Shown one piece after another: positions 1 through 12,805 of a stretch of 64,000 nucleotides of DNA. The DNA is taken from assembly GCA_037074765.1 (NCBI GenBank), contig JBAMDO010000272.1:1-64000 (forward strand), in the 5' to 3' direction. The DNA comes from Mansonella perstans (taxonomy: Eukaryota > Nematoda > Chromadorea > Rhabditida > Onchocercidae). The position numbers and the translations under genes are program-made. Position 1 is the stretch's first letter. Each line of letters opens with the position of its first letter. Under the pieces are notes generated by a model. That model was given only the letters and a program-made list of their open reading frames with translations, was not told the origin of the DNA and did not search any database.

Positions 1-214
1 CTTTGGTTCAAAAGGCTGTCGGCTAACTGGGGCATGGTTGTAGCGCTCAAATCAGTAAATATTTACCTAGGTAAAGAACCAATTCTGCTCTATGAATCTC
101 TAAGCTGTAAAATGGTTTTACAACTCATTCGCGGATTAATATGATACATTGCATTCATCTCTATTCAATTTTCCTCACCAAATCTTGATCAAAATCATTC
201 GTTCGTACACGCAG

Positions 215-3200
215 GCGCGAAAAAGCGAAAGCGTCAGAAATCATCTTATTTTACGGCGCCATGGAAGAATTGTAGGAGAACGGAGTGGCCATCAAATGTC
301 AAGCGTGTATATTTGTCGTTGGTGTCCCTACAGGACACGGATATGCGCTACTCTTTTTATCCACCACAGGTTTATTTCAATCTTAAAGACTGATGGACAA
401 CTAAAATTTTGATCCATAGTTATTGTAGGCAACCGCTATTGTAATGGTAGGCAGATGTATAATGCTTTTAGATAAAATTGATAAAATGGTTTAGATAAAA
501 TGGCATATGGTTGATAGCTTTGTAAAGCATCGAAATTAGGATTGATTCATATTATATATTGATTCATTACATTTCCTATTGATTCCTTGTTCTTGCATTT
601 AGAAATCATTTACGGAATGGTCGATTACGCTGCGAAAAATGTACATTTAGTACTTCTTACGAAAGGAAATTGCGTGATCACATGAAATTGCATCGATCAA
701 CTGAACAGATATCCAGTAACCTTACTGTGAGCAGCAAACCTGCTAAATATTCAGATGGCGAATATTCATGCCAGTAAGTTGATAGTTTTACTTTTATAAC
801 CAACTACATTGTTGCTATGGCTGTAAAAATGTGGGCTGCAGAAATTTTCGACTTATTTGGAATTCTAGAATGCCTGGGATGTTTTCTGATCATTGCTATG
901 AGTTTATTGATCACCTTATTTGCTCATTTTCGTTACAAGTAGAACTTCGATATTATCTTTAAAGAAATTTCAAGTGATATATTTATATGTTTTATGGAAG
1001 TGAAATATTGACTGGTGATGTGAATGGATTGCAGGACGACTCGATTCAAAATGATTTTTCATTTTCATTAATATTAATTTCACTATTTTTGTGCTCTTTC
1101 AGGGAGTGTCCTTTTAAGTGTAATGGTTATGGAAAATTCTGGCACCATAAGCAAAAGCATTTGAAGTCATCACGGTACCAGTGTGATTCATGCAGTTATA
1201 GTGTGGGCTCAAATTTCTGCTTAGTGAAGCATCGTCAAAGTCACAAAAATCACGAAAATTATGATAGAAAAATGGAAGAATTCATGTAAGAACTGTATTC
1301 TTTTGATTTTTGTAATTAGTTGTACTGTGGCAAGTTGGGTTCCACGTAAGAATTCTGGGCATGGTGAAGTAATTTTAATCTGATAGCTACGGATGAACTT
1401 ATAAATTTGAATTCAAAATAAAACAGACTGGAAAAGCTAAAAGGAACTAAGGAGTAGTCTTTAATGGCTTTATCTTTCTGATATTCCAGAGTGATGAAAG
1501 ATTATTATTCGGAAGAAATCAGTGCTAATGGAATGAGTATAGTAGAAGAGAAGGAGAAACCGAAAGATTGTGTAGTAAGTTCTAGAGATGAACTGTGGTT
1601 TAATTGTCAAAAGGATGCAAAAACGTATCGATTCAATTTGAGTCGTATTGCCTCAAAACTACCCAATTTTAAAGCAGTGAATAGTGCAGGTAAAATATAT
1701 TATTATCGTTTGGTATTGATAAATTTAATGTTGTTCTGGTTTAATCAGCTCTTTTAATTGACCCCAGAATAATTCATATCCTGCATGGAATATTTTATGC
1801 TAAAAAGAATTCAGCTTCGTCAGCTATCTTCAGTGTCTTTATTGTTTCATTAATTATTTCAGAACCATTATCTCAGACATTTCGCTGCAAACACTGTCCA
1901 TATTCTGGGACGGATGAGATTCTTTTCAAGTATCACGAAGGAATGCATGTCGGAAATCGTCAGTATAATTGCAATTTGTGCACATACAGTTCTCTTTGTC
2001 CTATTTCTTTACACAGGCATCTGAATCTGCATTTCCCTTCATTGCCATCGCGTTCGGCTGCCAAGAATAGGTTAGTCGTAGTCTTATGTAAATTTCTTTG
2101 CAATGTGAAATAAGCAAATAAAAGGTTTGGTAAGTTCAAAGCTGTGTTTATATCATTATTCAAAGGTTGCCCCACGGGTCAGGTTAATATAAATACCACT
2201 TATTGGACAGAGTTGTCTTATCACTTGACAAAATTTCGATAGCTCGCACGGAAATTCATCTGTAACATAGATGTTTTACAGAAAACGTTTGCTGAGACAT
2301 CGATATCATCAAAGCCCTGAAACTATTCCTTCAGATGTTAAAGTTCACCAGTGCACTATATGCCCTTACAGAACTGCTTACGAAGATCGATTTTACCAAC
2401 ATCGTCTTGATCACGCCCTGGTTGGAATTGAGTATTTTAGAGTTAATTCAGATTGGTCACCCTTGAATGATCAAATGATCAGCTTCATGTTTTCATCGCT
2501 TTATAATCTTGTTGAAAATCCTTATTTTTAGTTGAATTGTATTCACTCGTTTCTTTTGATACAGACTTCCTCAGTGTTTGTTGTCTTAATAGGACTATTA
2601 AAGTGGTCGCATGCTTTATTTCTACGGTAGATTGAGAGGGATTTCAAATATTGCAGCATCTACAACAACGGTTAACAACGTCCATTAAACGAGCCGCGCA
2701 AAATACTTCGGAATCATTTGTGAGACCGAAAATTCGTCGAACAGATAAACGCTCAAACAGGCAGGTTAGTGATCTCAAATTCTGCCAAATAGCATAGAAA
2801 GAAATGATGGAAAGAAATTTCACTTCTTGAAATTTAAAGGAAGAAACTTTAGTTTCGAAATTTTTCAAAAAACTGTTTTCATTTAAACTGTTCTAAGTTC
2901 ACATAAGACTCAGTTAAAATCCAAATTTGTTTTGAAAATTGCTTATAGCATTGTATTTCAAATATTAAAAAGCAAAGGACTTAATATTGATTTCAGCCAC
3001 CATTTTTTTAAAAGAAACGCTTTAAAGAATCGCTTTTAAAAGAGTTATTTATTTGTTATTTGCATTAGGAGTTAAGGTTTTAATTCAGATTGCAACAGTT
3101 TTCAGTTCACCTGTAGCAGATGCTCCTTCCGTTGCGATACAATGGTAGCGTATAATACTCATTTCGAAAAGCACGGGGCGAAATCTCTCTTCAAATGCGA

Positions 3201-3826
3201 ACTTTGTGATTATTCGTCAGAGACCAAAAATGTCGTTGATTTTCATATTGCCACTCATCACTTGGATGTGCCCATTTCGTTCTTTTACAAAAAAGCCATC
3301 ACAAATCCCGAGGAATCGCAGGCATTAATTTATTCTTTTATCAGTAACTTATTATTGAATCCGGTTCATGCAGATCGCAAACCGTATACGACGCATATTG
3401 TATTGGGATAGCGGGTGGCTTAAGATTGTTGAAAGATGATGTCAACTGTGTCGATGGTTGGGGGAATTAGATTTACTGGAAATAAACAAACGATAAGAAG
3501 AAAATTTGAAGTGAAGCTTAATGTCAAGGAGAAATCACCTATACTTGACGTGTCTTTCCTAAAGATTAAAGAATTGATTTCTAATTTAGTGTGTAGATCA
3601 ATTTCTTTTTACAGATCAAGCTGAAAGATGATATCGACTGCAGAAGATATCCACGACAAGAGTTGAATTGTTGTCGGTGCAGTTACCGTACGTTTATGAT
3701 GTTTGAATTTACGCATCACTGGGAACAAATGCATTGTAGCCGAACTCAAAAGGATAATCGACGGATCGCTGAGGAACTCCGTATGGATATGGTGCACTTT
3801 AGCTGGATCAGAACTGTTCAAAATTA
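215..3826 (+). CDS. Poly-C2H2 zinc finger protein (5' end probably outside window)
   Basis: Likely a nuclear DNA-binding protein with ten C2H2 fingers. Exons, joined in phase: 215-369, 603-773, 1103-1285, 1490-1689, 1863-2070, 2282-2420, 2657-2764, 3106-about 3404, 3616-3826 (TAA). Fingers have the CxxCxY/F...H(x3-4)H pattern, for example CEKCTFSTSYERKLRDHMKLH-type in exon 2, two in exon 3, two in exon 5, one in exon 6, two in exon 8 and one in the last exon. The first finger is split between exons 1 and 2. Many carry 'CPYRT' or 'CxYSS' cores and lack the TGEKP linker, which recalls hunchback/REST-like poly-finger proteins rather than Kruppel-type arrays. Exons 4 and 7 encode finger-free linkers; exon 7 is basic. 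No convincing start codon is seen: the first exon opens after an AG at 213-214, so upstream exons are expected. The end of exon 8 is uncertain (donor GTATTG, or the TAG at 3409-3411). I cannot assign an orthologue. Confidence 0.75.
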
Positions 3827-3930
3827 ATAGTATTTGTCGGATTGCTTTCAAGTTTTTCTTTCATTTATTCAAATATTACAGTCTTTCATTTTGTCTTTAA
3901 TTTGCATGTCGTATACTATTGTTGAGATAG

Positions 3931-4432
3931 TCACTAGATATTAGATCAGACTTATCACTAGATATCAGATCAAACTTATCACTAGATGTCACATCAGACT
4001 TATCATTAGATATCAGACCGGACTTATCACTAGATACCAGATCAAACTTATCGCTAGATGTCACATCAGACTTATCATTAGATATCAGACCGGACTTATC
4101 ACTAGATACCAGATCAAACTTATCGCTAGATGTCAGAGTAGATTTATCACTAGATGTCAGATCAGACTTATCACTATATATCAGGTCGGACTTGTCACCA
4201 GATATCAGATCAAACTTATCACCAGATGCTAGATCGGACTATCACTAGATACCAGATCAAACTTGTGACTAGATGTCAGAGTAGACTTATCACTAGATGT
4301 CAGATCAGACTTATCACTAGATATCAGGTCGGACTTGTCACCAGATATCAGATCAAACTTATCACCAGATGCTAGATCGGACTATCACTAGATATCAGAT
4401 CAGATTTATCAATAGGTATCAAATCAGACTTT
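3931..4432. repeat. 24-bp minisatellite with higher-order structure
   Basis: About 21 head-to-tail copies of a 24-bp unit of the form TAGATATCAGATCA-ACTTATCAC. Neighbouring units differ, but blocks repeat: a three-unit (72-bp) block is repeated around 3979-4122, and a six-unit block of about 143 bp is repeated between about 4123 and 4400, the last unit being 23 bp. There are no spacers, so this is not CRISPR. It lies just downstream of the zinc-finger gene. Open frames here arise only because 24 is a multiple of three. Confidence 0.9.
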
Positions 4433-7400
4433 AGCTGGGTAATTTACAATGGGCAAACATATTTATCTTAACTTACTCTTTAGTCATTATTTTTCGTTTA
4501 CTATATTTGCTTTTCTGAAATCTTTTAACAAAAGGAGTAGTAAGATTGGGCGAAGGCCTAACGTCTAGAAAGTTGGTAGTTCGAAACAGTTAGGGTTCTC
4601 TGAGAGATTTGTTGAAAGTTTTCATTTGTTTGTTCCAGTTTACTTTGTTCACTATATTGTGTTCTTTTTAATTTATTCATAGAGTAATGATATGTTTACT
4701 TTCTGTTGCTTTGTCCTTTGTCTTGAAAGAATCAGGGTCACTTCATGGCAGGGCAATCAAGCTCACTTCACATGACGCAGCACTAATTATTGAAACCTTA
4801 CTTATTATTAAAGGGTTTATTCCCTCTTCTTTCTGCCTGACCTGTATTCATCAAGCAAACTTTGTAAAAGTAAGGTTTGAATTAGATACTTTTTCATCGA
4901 CTTCTTTCATTTAAAGCGGGTAATTGTCTCGTATGCCCAATGATGTCAGACAGGTATGCCCAGAACTAACTACCTCTACCTTTGGTCCGTTACCTCAGCG
5001 CCTTATTCACATATATAAGTGGCTTACCGATCATAGTTCCTATAGTTTCTTTTCATTCATATACTTAAGTAACATCCAGGATACTTCAAATATGAACAGA
5101 ACCATTAGCACTATTTCGGATACCTATTCTAGTCTGCTTTCTGCAGGGTTCCTATGATTTCACTCTCTAGTACTGGTGGTTATTCAATTTTAATCTTAGG
5201 AATATTACAATTCTTCCTCTCTTAATACTTACTATTCTTACTCATAGAGTATTATTATTACCACTAATTATTATTATTATTATCATTAATTATTATTATT
5301 ATAATTATTAATAACTTATTGTTATAATAATAACTATTTAATATCAGTTTTTGTACTTTCATCTCTTCCTGTTATTATTATTAATTATCATAGTATACTC
5401 GTTTGAAGGTTACAAACAGGATTAACGTGTGGGATGAGAGACACTTGTGTTTCACTTGTATATTAAATAGTTGTACTGATTGATTTATATACATTAATAA
5501 GTTCATTTCTTTGTTCTTATCCAAATTCTCATATCATTTTTGACCATTCATTGTGATTAATTCATTTTTCAAACTATTCTCTGACCACTTTTATAAGTTA
5601 TTTATAAGTTAAATGTTTAAATGTAATCAATGCTGTTGTTTGATGATAAACTACAATGTTGACTGTTCCCGCATTGATCTACCAAATTCCTACCAACATA
5701 ACATTATTCTCATTCCAATGCACATATGATGATGATGATGGGTACGGGTCTCACTCTATACAGTAATCTCGGCTATTTGCTCTACACTGAGAGTTCTTCC
5801 CAAAACAGATACGGAAAACACTATTGGGATCACATCGTCATAGCCACAAAACTCTTACAATTTCGTATCAAGCAAAGTTCTCTGTCTTTCTTTCTCTAGC
5901 AATTCTCACACTTACCACTCTTCATACTTCTTTCTCCGCCATCTCTCAAGTTGTCGTAATCACTTCCTTGATATTGCTAGATATTGGGTGTGTTCAGCAG
6001 CAATTTGCTGGCAGAGGAATCGCATCTCGAGGACATTAGCAGAGTGAACCGAAGTGTCTGACGTTGTGTAACTTGCTGGGTTACGTTACGTTACTATTTC
6101 TGTGTGCGCGTAACTGTGTTCGCACGTGAGGACGGAGGTGTCGGGCGTTGTGTAACTCTCTGGTTGTGTAGTATTTCTGGGATGATGTATATGAAGGTAT
6201 TTCATCTAAGCAAAGGTTGACTGATAAAGGTCGTCTGGAAGTTAATGTCGTCTGCAACATAGATCTGCACGGAGTCCAGTGACATGCTGGTAGTTTAGTC
6301 CTACTAATGTTGCCGCAGCATCTCGTATCAGTCATGTTATCACATGCTATCAGTTATCAGCACTTGTGATAGCAAGAGTGTCGATATCCAGACATAAATG
6401 CAATACTTGTACAATAATGATATGGCAGTACTGGATGTTGTTTATTCAGTCCACGTGAATATCCTTAGCGTCTCTTCCCATTTTGTGCAGTAGCTTTTCT
6501 CTCTAAGCTAAAAGAGTATACGACTCTCATTGATTTGCTTCAAACATATTGCAAATGCGAACGGTCAACATTACCTTTAGCCTGAAAGAAATAAAAGTGT
6601 TTTGGAGAGAAGGAAGAAAATGAAGGAATCAAGCAAAGAGATAATCTGGAAAAGGGAACTAAAATGAACTAAATGCAGTCTTTTAGTTAAGAAAGGTTCG
6701 AGAGAATATCCTGTTTACATTAGTAATACCTTGGTTTTGTTGAGCATCTAACTTTCTGGCTGGCTGGCTAAGTGTCACTTTATTGAATGCAATAGCTGTT
6801 TTATTACTAGAAAATCCTAGATTTTGTATTCCCTCTGCTCCATACATTGTTGAAATACAGAATATATAGTATAGTATGTTATAATATCCTAGATTTCCTG
6901 TAGCACTGACTGTCTCACTGATACTAGCACATGCAGTGGACGAATGTCTTTTCTCTTACAGTGCTTGTGGACGACATTTCATGCATAATCTGGGAAGACA
7001 GTACAGTGTTGGAGGTGAAGAAGAATTGATTACTTATCAGATATGCAATCTCTTAGGTCACTTCTGGATGTGTGATCTACTTCATTACGACGCCAAGTAG
7101 GATGACAGCGACATTACTATTCCAAAATGTCCTACCCTTTTAGACTGTTTTGTTGTTGTTATTCTTCAAAGCAACGTGCTTTGTGTGGAGTTGCTTTATA
7201 TTTTGATGCTTTTATTTGTACTGCTCTAATACTTTGCAAATTTTTAGGTTTTTATTTTCAGTTGGTTTAAATTTGCTAATAAACAGGTATGAAGTTTTCG
7301 TTAGGCTATGTTGGAGGAGTATTCGATTGCTACTTTGTCTGCATATCCGTATTGATATAATAGTTAATCACTTGAGTAAATAGCGTGAACTGATATTGGA

Positions 7401-7549
7401 AGAGACCTACAGCATACGTAGAGGTCAAGCGTGGTACCTGTGGTTATATCGTGAATATGTCGTCGCCGCCACTATCGTATATTATCATCTTTAGGGTAGG
7501 TAGGGGTTATTCGTTGCATTTTTCAACCTGGCTGCATAATCGTGGCACA
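4433..7549. other. Intergenic region between zinc-finger gene and car-1
   Basis: No recognisable gene. There are two short consecutive open frames at 4687-4914 and 4924-5157 with no family resemblance or splice support. A TTATTA-rich low-complexity patch lies near 5240-5390, and a GATGAT run near 5727-5741. The last part must hold the promoter and 5' UTR of car-1. An upstream in-frame ATG lies at 7457. Confidence 0.5.
5240..5390. repeat. AT-rich low-complexity tract (TTATTA)n
   Basis: Imperfect runs of TTATTA/ATTATT, almost without G or C, visible directly in the sequence. Confidence 0.7.
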
Positions 7550-10500
7550 ATGGCCCAGCAGACTCCCTATATTGGGAGTAGAATAAGTTTGATTTCCAAA
7601 CTGGACATACGCTATGAAGGAATATTATACACTGTCGATACCAATGAATCAACTATTGCTCTTGCCAAAGGTTACTATATCGAGTTTTTTTATGTGATCA
7701 TGTTATTGTTTATGACTAACGCCAATGCTGTAATATCCAATTCAAGTTGGGTTAATTTATAGGTTGTTGTTGATACCATATCCTTGATATTAACATGCAT
7801 TATATTTGTTTTGCTTACTGAATGCGACGGTAGAAGACTAAAAATTGTAGACAGAAGCTGCAGTTTAAGCAACCAGTAGAAGGATGATCGTGATATCTTC
7901 TTAATTCAAGAGTATTTACTACATATGTGCATTAAGCCTATCCTACATGAACTGTAGCGTAATGAAGCTTTCAAGTGAGAGCGGTTTTTACAATAAGTGA
8001 TCCATTAGTTACTGTTAATGATTGCTGTTTTCTAATGTCAAATATTTCAGTGCGTTCTTTCGGAACGGAAGACAGGCCAACACCAAATCCAGTTGCTGCT
8101 CGTGATGACATATATGAATATATTATTTTCAAAGCTACAGATATCAAGGATCTGATTGTGTGTGAAACACCAAAACCCGTACCTCAGCTTGCTAGTGGTT
8201 TGGCTTATGATCCTGCCATACTATCGATTTCATCTGGACGTACCATTCCGATGCATCCCACAGTTCCAGCTGTACCTATAGGTAGCAACATTATTAGTGC
8301 TGGATGTGAGTTCTTCAGTTTGATTGGCTTAGTTGATCTTAAATTTGTTAGTCAAAGATTTAACTTTGTTAATTATACAAGAAATATTAAGAGCTGCAAT
8401 CTTTTTCACATTAATTTCACATAAAGTTTCTTAGAAAATATTTTTCTCTAAATTGGAAGAGGAATATAAAAATAGCTTTGTGAGCTCGATAGAGTTGCAT
8501 TATCGAAGATACTATATCACTCTAGTTCTGTATTATGTGTTTGGGACTGCTAATTTCAATTTATTTGAAGCATCGCGTTCTGGTACGCCGAATCGTATTT
8601 CACCAGCAGAAGATTCGGCACATTCGCGTGCTCCTGGTGCGGGGCGCAATCAACGTATAGGCCCACTGTCACAGTCTGCGGCAGTTACTAAAAACCGTGG
8701 TGGTTTCCAGCAGCAGATACATCAAGGAACACTAAATACCGGACGTCAGTTTATATATGCGGTACTAGGAGGGAGTTTAAGCCATACTTCCTGATTAGAA
8801 TTCTTAGGAACGCATTGCAGTAGTTAAGATTTAGCACTAGCTCGTTGAATTAGATTGCTCACAAAGCCTGAATCATATTTTCTTCCATATTTGGCTTTCC
8901 TTATAGCAGTGGGATCTCAGAAAGTTTGATGTGAAATCTATGTTACCATTAATTTTGTTTCTCTTTTTCGGGTATTTCACGTGATTAAAGCATGCTGAAA
9001 TACATTATTTTTCATTTCTTCATCATGAATTGTGACCTGATGATTTTTTTTTGGATAATCTTAGATGCAACTTGCTGTATTTTTTCTGATATAAGTAATA
9101 TCGCTGTTGACGAAGTGGACGGGTTGTGGATTGCTTTAGGCAGCTTTTTTATTTATTTTCAAAACTGTTAGATATTTAAAATTGCAGGACAGCAAAATTA
9201 TCCAAATGTTGATGGTACCTATCAGGGAAGTTATGGACGAGGCGGACAACCGAACAATTATCGTGAGAGTCGTGGAGGTTTTTCTGGTCGTGGAGGTAGT
9301 ATAAATTATCAACGCAGTGGAGGAAACCATCGTGGTGGTGGGGCAAGTGGCAAGTCACAGTCGAAAGAGAAACTGAAATTTGAAAGTGACTACGATTTTG
9401 AAAAGGCTAATGAGCAATTCCAGGAAACGCTGAGTCATATCAGTCTCGATCTTAAGAAGACTAAGCTAGAAGGTTAGTATTGTTCGATGAGGAAGTGAAT
9501 ATATTACTTTTTACGCATTTATAATGCCTGGTTTTTATCCAGCTTATTGCAAGTTTCCTATCACTTCAACAACGATCAAATTTATTGATTTTACTTTTCC
9601 ACTAATTTCCTGTTTTCGATTGTATATTATTTACTTTATGGTTTGACAACATTATATCACAGCGAGTGAAAGTGAAATAGCATTGGGAGTTCTCTAGTAT
9701 TGAATGCTAGACACTACCGAATTGTATGATAGGCAATTCTGAGTCTATTATTGATTTAGACACTACCTGACTATATGACAGGCAATTATTAGTTACTCCG
9801 GTGCTGGCATTATTTAAATGTTCAGTTAGATTGCAGACCGAAATCAGTAATTACTGGCTCTTTATCATTTATGAAATTTATTCGTATAGCTATTTTTTGT
9901 TTAAGATCCTTCATTCATGTTATATTACAAATATCTTGTATTCGCTTACAAATAATTAAATAATTAGTAAATAAGTAAATGATTAGTATGTTTAAATAAT
10001 TATTAAGTTTTAAATGAACAGTTAAAAGTCTAAATAATTAATAAGTTTTAAACGAACAATTTGCTTGAGTGTGCATGGGGAATGTGAAAAGAGCTGCGGG
10101 CCTTTATTTCAGTTTTTTTGGATGTTTTTTAGATGGAAGTAAGAAACCAATAACAGGGTCGGGATCTGATGCTGGCTCGGATGTTGTCGAAGAAGAGACT
10201 ATTGAAAATGGTCAGGAAGATCAGGAAAAGCGGTACTACGACAAAAGTTCATCATTTTTCGATCGGATTTCATGTGAAGCGCTTGAAAAACAAGAAGGGT
10301 CTGTTTATGGCACATTGTTCAGTTTCCATTATTTTATCACTGTAAAAAATTTGCGGGTTTTACAAGTGGCTTTTTTAATGCTTGACTCGACAATATCTTT
10401 CTTTTATTATAGGAAGCCTCGTACGGATTGGAGAAAAGAGCGTGAGACAAACCAAGAGACATTTGGACATTCTGCAGTGCGTTCACTTTCATATCGCCGT

Positions 10501-10790
10501 CCTCGAGGATTTATGGATGGACGTGGTGGTCGTGGAGGGCACATGGGTACTGGTTATCGCTACAATTCTGGTAAGCCTTGGTACACACGGCATTATTTCT
10601 CTTTTCAGGACTATGTGTAAAATCACTAACGCTGGTCGGTATTGACTTCTAATTTGATTTTCTCAAGCATAAGCGCACTTTTTTAGGCTACAACTACGGA
10701 AGTCAACAGCGAGGCAGTTACGGCCACTTCCACAATAATTACAATCGTCGGAACAATTATCGTAGCAGCATCAGCTATTCCGGTCAGTAA
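7550..10790 (+). CDS. car-1: CAR-1/LSM14 (Scd6, Trailer hitch) RNA-granule protein
   Basis: Family role: P-body and germ-granule protein that binds mRNA and the helicase DDX6/CGH-1 and represses translation. Seven exons: 7550-7670, 8051-8305, 8571-8744, 9188-9472, 10133-10298, 10413-10570, 10687-10790, giving 1263 nt and 420 residues with all phases compatible. The N-terminus [17 protein letters not shown] is the LSm14 domain, continuing through [11 protein letters not shown] and VRSFGTE. The FDF motif is in exon 4 ([10 protein letters not shown]), the FFD box in exon 5 ([13 protein letters not shown]) and the TFG box in exon 6 (QETFGHSA). RGG/GRGG-rich stretches lie before the FDF and after the TFG box, ending in a Y/N/G-rich tail. 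I chose the ATG at 7550 because the family starts right before the TPYIGS motif; an in-frame ATG at 7457 would add an atypical leader. Confidence 0.93.
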
Positions 10791-12002
10791 AATAGGATAG
10801 GGCTAAGATGAGCAGATGCATCGTTTCCTTTATGTTATTAAAGACTGACTACTATTTCTCTTTTTTTAGTTATGGTTATAATTTGTTATAATCTCAGAAG
10901 TTTTTCTTGGAAGTTTCTTTTACCTTATCATTTTATTGTTTTCATTTCAAATTGGCATTACTTTGGGCAAATTCTTTTACTTTTTTTGAAGCTTATAACT
11001 GTGTTTTTTTTTTTTCGGAAAGCTTGTATTGTGGCTTAAATATAGAAGCTGTCTAAATGTTGACTTTGAATTTTCGAAATTCAATTCCCGTATTAAATGG
11101 AATGTGGAGAAGGATGGGCAAGCTTGAAGACAGATCAATTTTCAACTCAGCAAGTTGAAATAATATTCTTACAGTTAGTTTTCCTGAAAATAGCGAGGCA
11201 TTAGTAGTAGTAATAGAACGTTATTATGATAAGTCAAGGATTTAGTAATCTTGATAGCGTTGAACACTCCCGTACGAAAATATTAGTCGAGAATACTACC
11301 CGCATCTCTCTTGCTGATGTAGTGCATGCATCTTGCTTGCATATATATAATGCGTTTATAGACGCGCGATTTCTGTATGGCATAATCTGTGAGAATATTG
11401 AGAAGTACACTTGTTTTATGTTCATTTTCTTCAAGTTTCGTTTATACATAATTTTATGGATTTGTTCTGTGGCCAGCACTTTTTGTAATGGCCAGTACTT
11501 TTTGTACTGTCATTCTGTGAATTGTTGTCCCCTGTTCCCCTCCCTTTCCCCTCCGCATGTAAATGCATCAGTCGCTCTAAGCCATACAACGGTACATATA
11601 GAGGTTTTATTGATATCATATACTTTACTGTAGCTAATAAAAATGTTGTTTGATGAAATTATACTGTAAAATGACAAAAAACGGTTGCTGAAGTTGTTCG
11701 TTGCACTGTAGTTGTTGTCATCGTTCAAATAATGATCAATGATCTGCAAATAGTTTATCTTATAGTTTAAAGTTAGTAGGGAAAAGTAGAGAAACAAAAC
11801 TGTATTTTACCTGTTAAGGTCATCAAAATATTCGAACCTAAGTAAGTTCCTGAGCAGCTCAATGTGTTTGATATATTGGCTTGCTGTTAGAGATTGATCA
11901 GCGAGCAAAATGGTTTTATATTTGGCAATTTTGAAAAGATTGTTTTCGAGATGACAGGAGAGTATGGTTCTTTTTTTAAAACAGTCTAATCAGAGAGTAG
12001 TA

Positions 12003-12141
12003 TAGATGCGGTGAGTCGGAAAGTCTCTAGTATTGACGTGGTAGAATAGCACAGATGCGTGAAGTCGGAAAGTCTCCAGTATTGACGTGGTGGAGTAGCA
12101 TAGATGCGTGAAGTCGGAAAGTCTCTAGTAGTGATGTGGTG
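12003..12141. repeat. 49-bp tandem repeat, about 2.8 copies
   Basis: The string GTCGGAAAGTCT recurs at 12015, 12064 and 12113, each within a longer similar unit containing AGATGCGTGAAG and TATTGACGTGG. Spacing is exactly 49 bp. Confidence 0.85.
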
Positions 12142-12294
12142 AGTTGATAGAGCTGTTGGGAAAGTCTGCTATTGGAATGGTATATTTTTGATATAAAAAG
12201 TGATATGGGCAGTGGGGCATGGCCTGGCATGAAAGTCGATTGGCTATTCCATTCGTGACGAGAATTCTCTGAAATCATTGAAATCAATCAGTGA

Positions 12295-12585
12295 GATGAA
12301 ATCACTTTGTATTGCATTATTTGATCGCTGTGTACCATTTCCTTGGCATGTTTCGCTTGACCTCTATCCTTCATATCTCTAAGCCTGAAAGCATGGCCAT
12401 TGACTTTTATCCTTCCTTATATCTCTAGGCCTGATATGAAATCACTGTATTGCATTATTTTATCGCTGTGTGCCTTTTCCTTGGCAAATTTCACCCGACC
12501 TCTGTCCTTCTTCATTCTCTAGATCCGAAAGCATTGCCATTGACCTCTATCCTTCCTCATATCTCTAGGCTTGAAGGCATTGCCA
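12295..12585. repeat. 140-bp tandem duplication
   Basis: The segment beginning GAAATCACT...ATTGCATTATTT recurs 140 bp later (12298 and 12438). The internal phrases CTCTATCCTTC and ATATCTCTAGGC recur several times, so smaller repeats are nested within it. Confidence 0.75.
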
Positions 12586-12805
12586 ATGCTCACTCAATGA
12601 TGTATGCAATTGCACTTTGTATTAAATTTCATCACAAATCCCCTTTTTAATATTCAAATTCAAAACATCCTTTCCATAGAAACCGGCATTCTAGCTCGAA
12701 AGTCAAAATTTGAAGTGGATATTGTCGATATTTAAAAAGGGCAACAGTTTTAATTCGACGGTCAAGAGTCCACTTTAATTGCTCTTTGGAAGCAGCATTT
12801 CTGAA

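Larger units (their letters stand above)
10791..12805. other. Intergenic region car-1 to innexin
   Basis: No gene recognised. It holds the car-1 3' UTR (an ATTAAA at 10837-10842 could be its poly(A) signal), T-rich tracts, two tandem duplications (listed separately) and the innexin 5' region. The open frame at 11226-11633 overlaps opposite-strand frames and shows no family motifs. Confidence 0.5.

Noticed and set aside
4154..4375. Open frame with repeated TYH/TRYQ residues
   Set aside because: It is the translation of the 24-bp minisatellite; the period is a multiple of three, so stops are avoided by chance.
3931..4432. CRISPR-like array
   Set aside because: Units are contiguous with no unique spacers, the genome is eukaryotic, and the unit is only 24 bp.
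4550..4620. tRNA-like GTTCGAAAC stretch
   Set aside because: No matching acceptor stem, D-arm or anticodon arm could be found around it; no tRNA seen elsewhere either.
7457..7549. Upstream in-frame ATG as the car-1 start
   Set aside because: LSM14 proteins start a few residues before TPYIGS; the extra leader is unlike the family.
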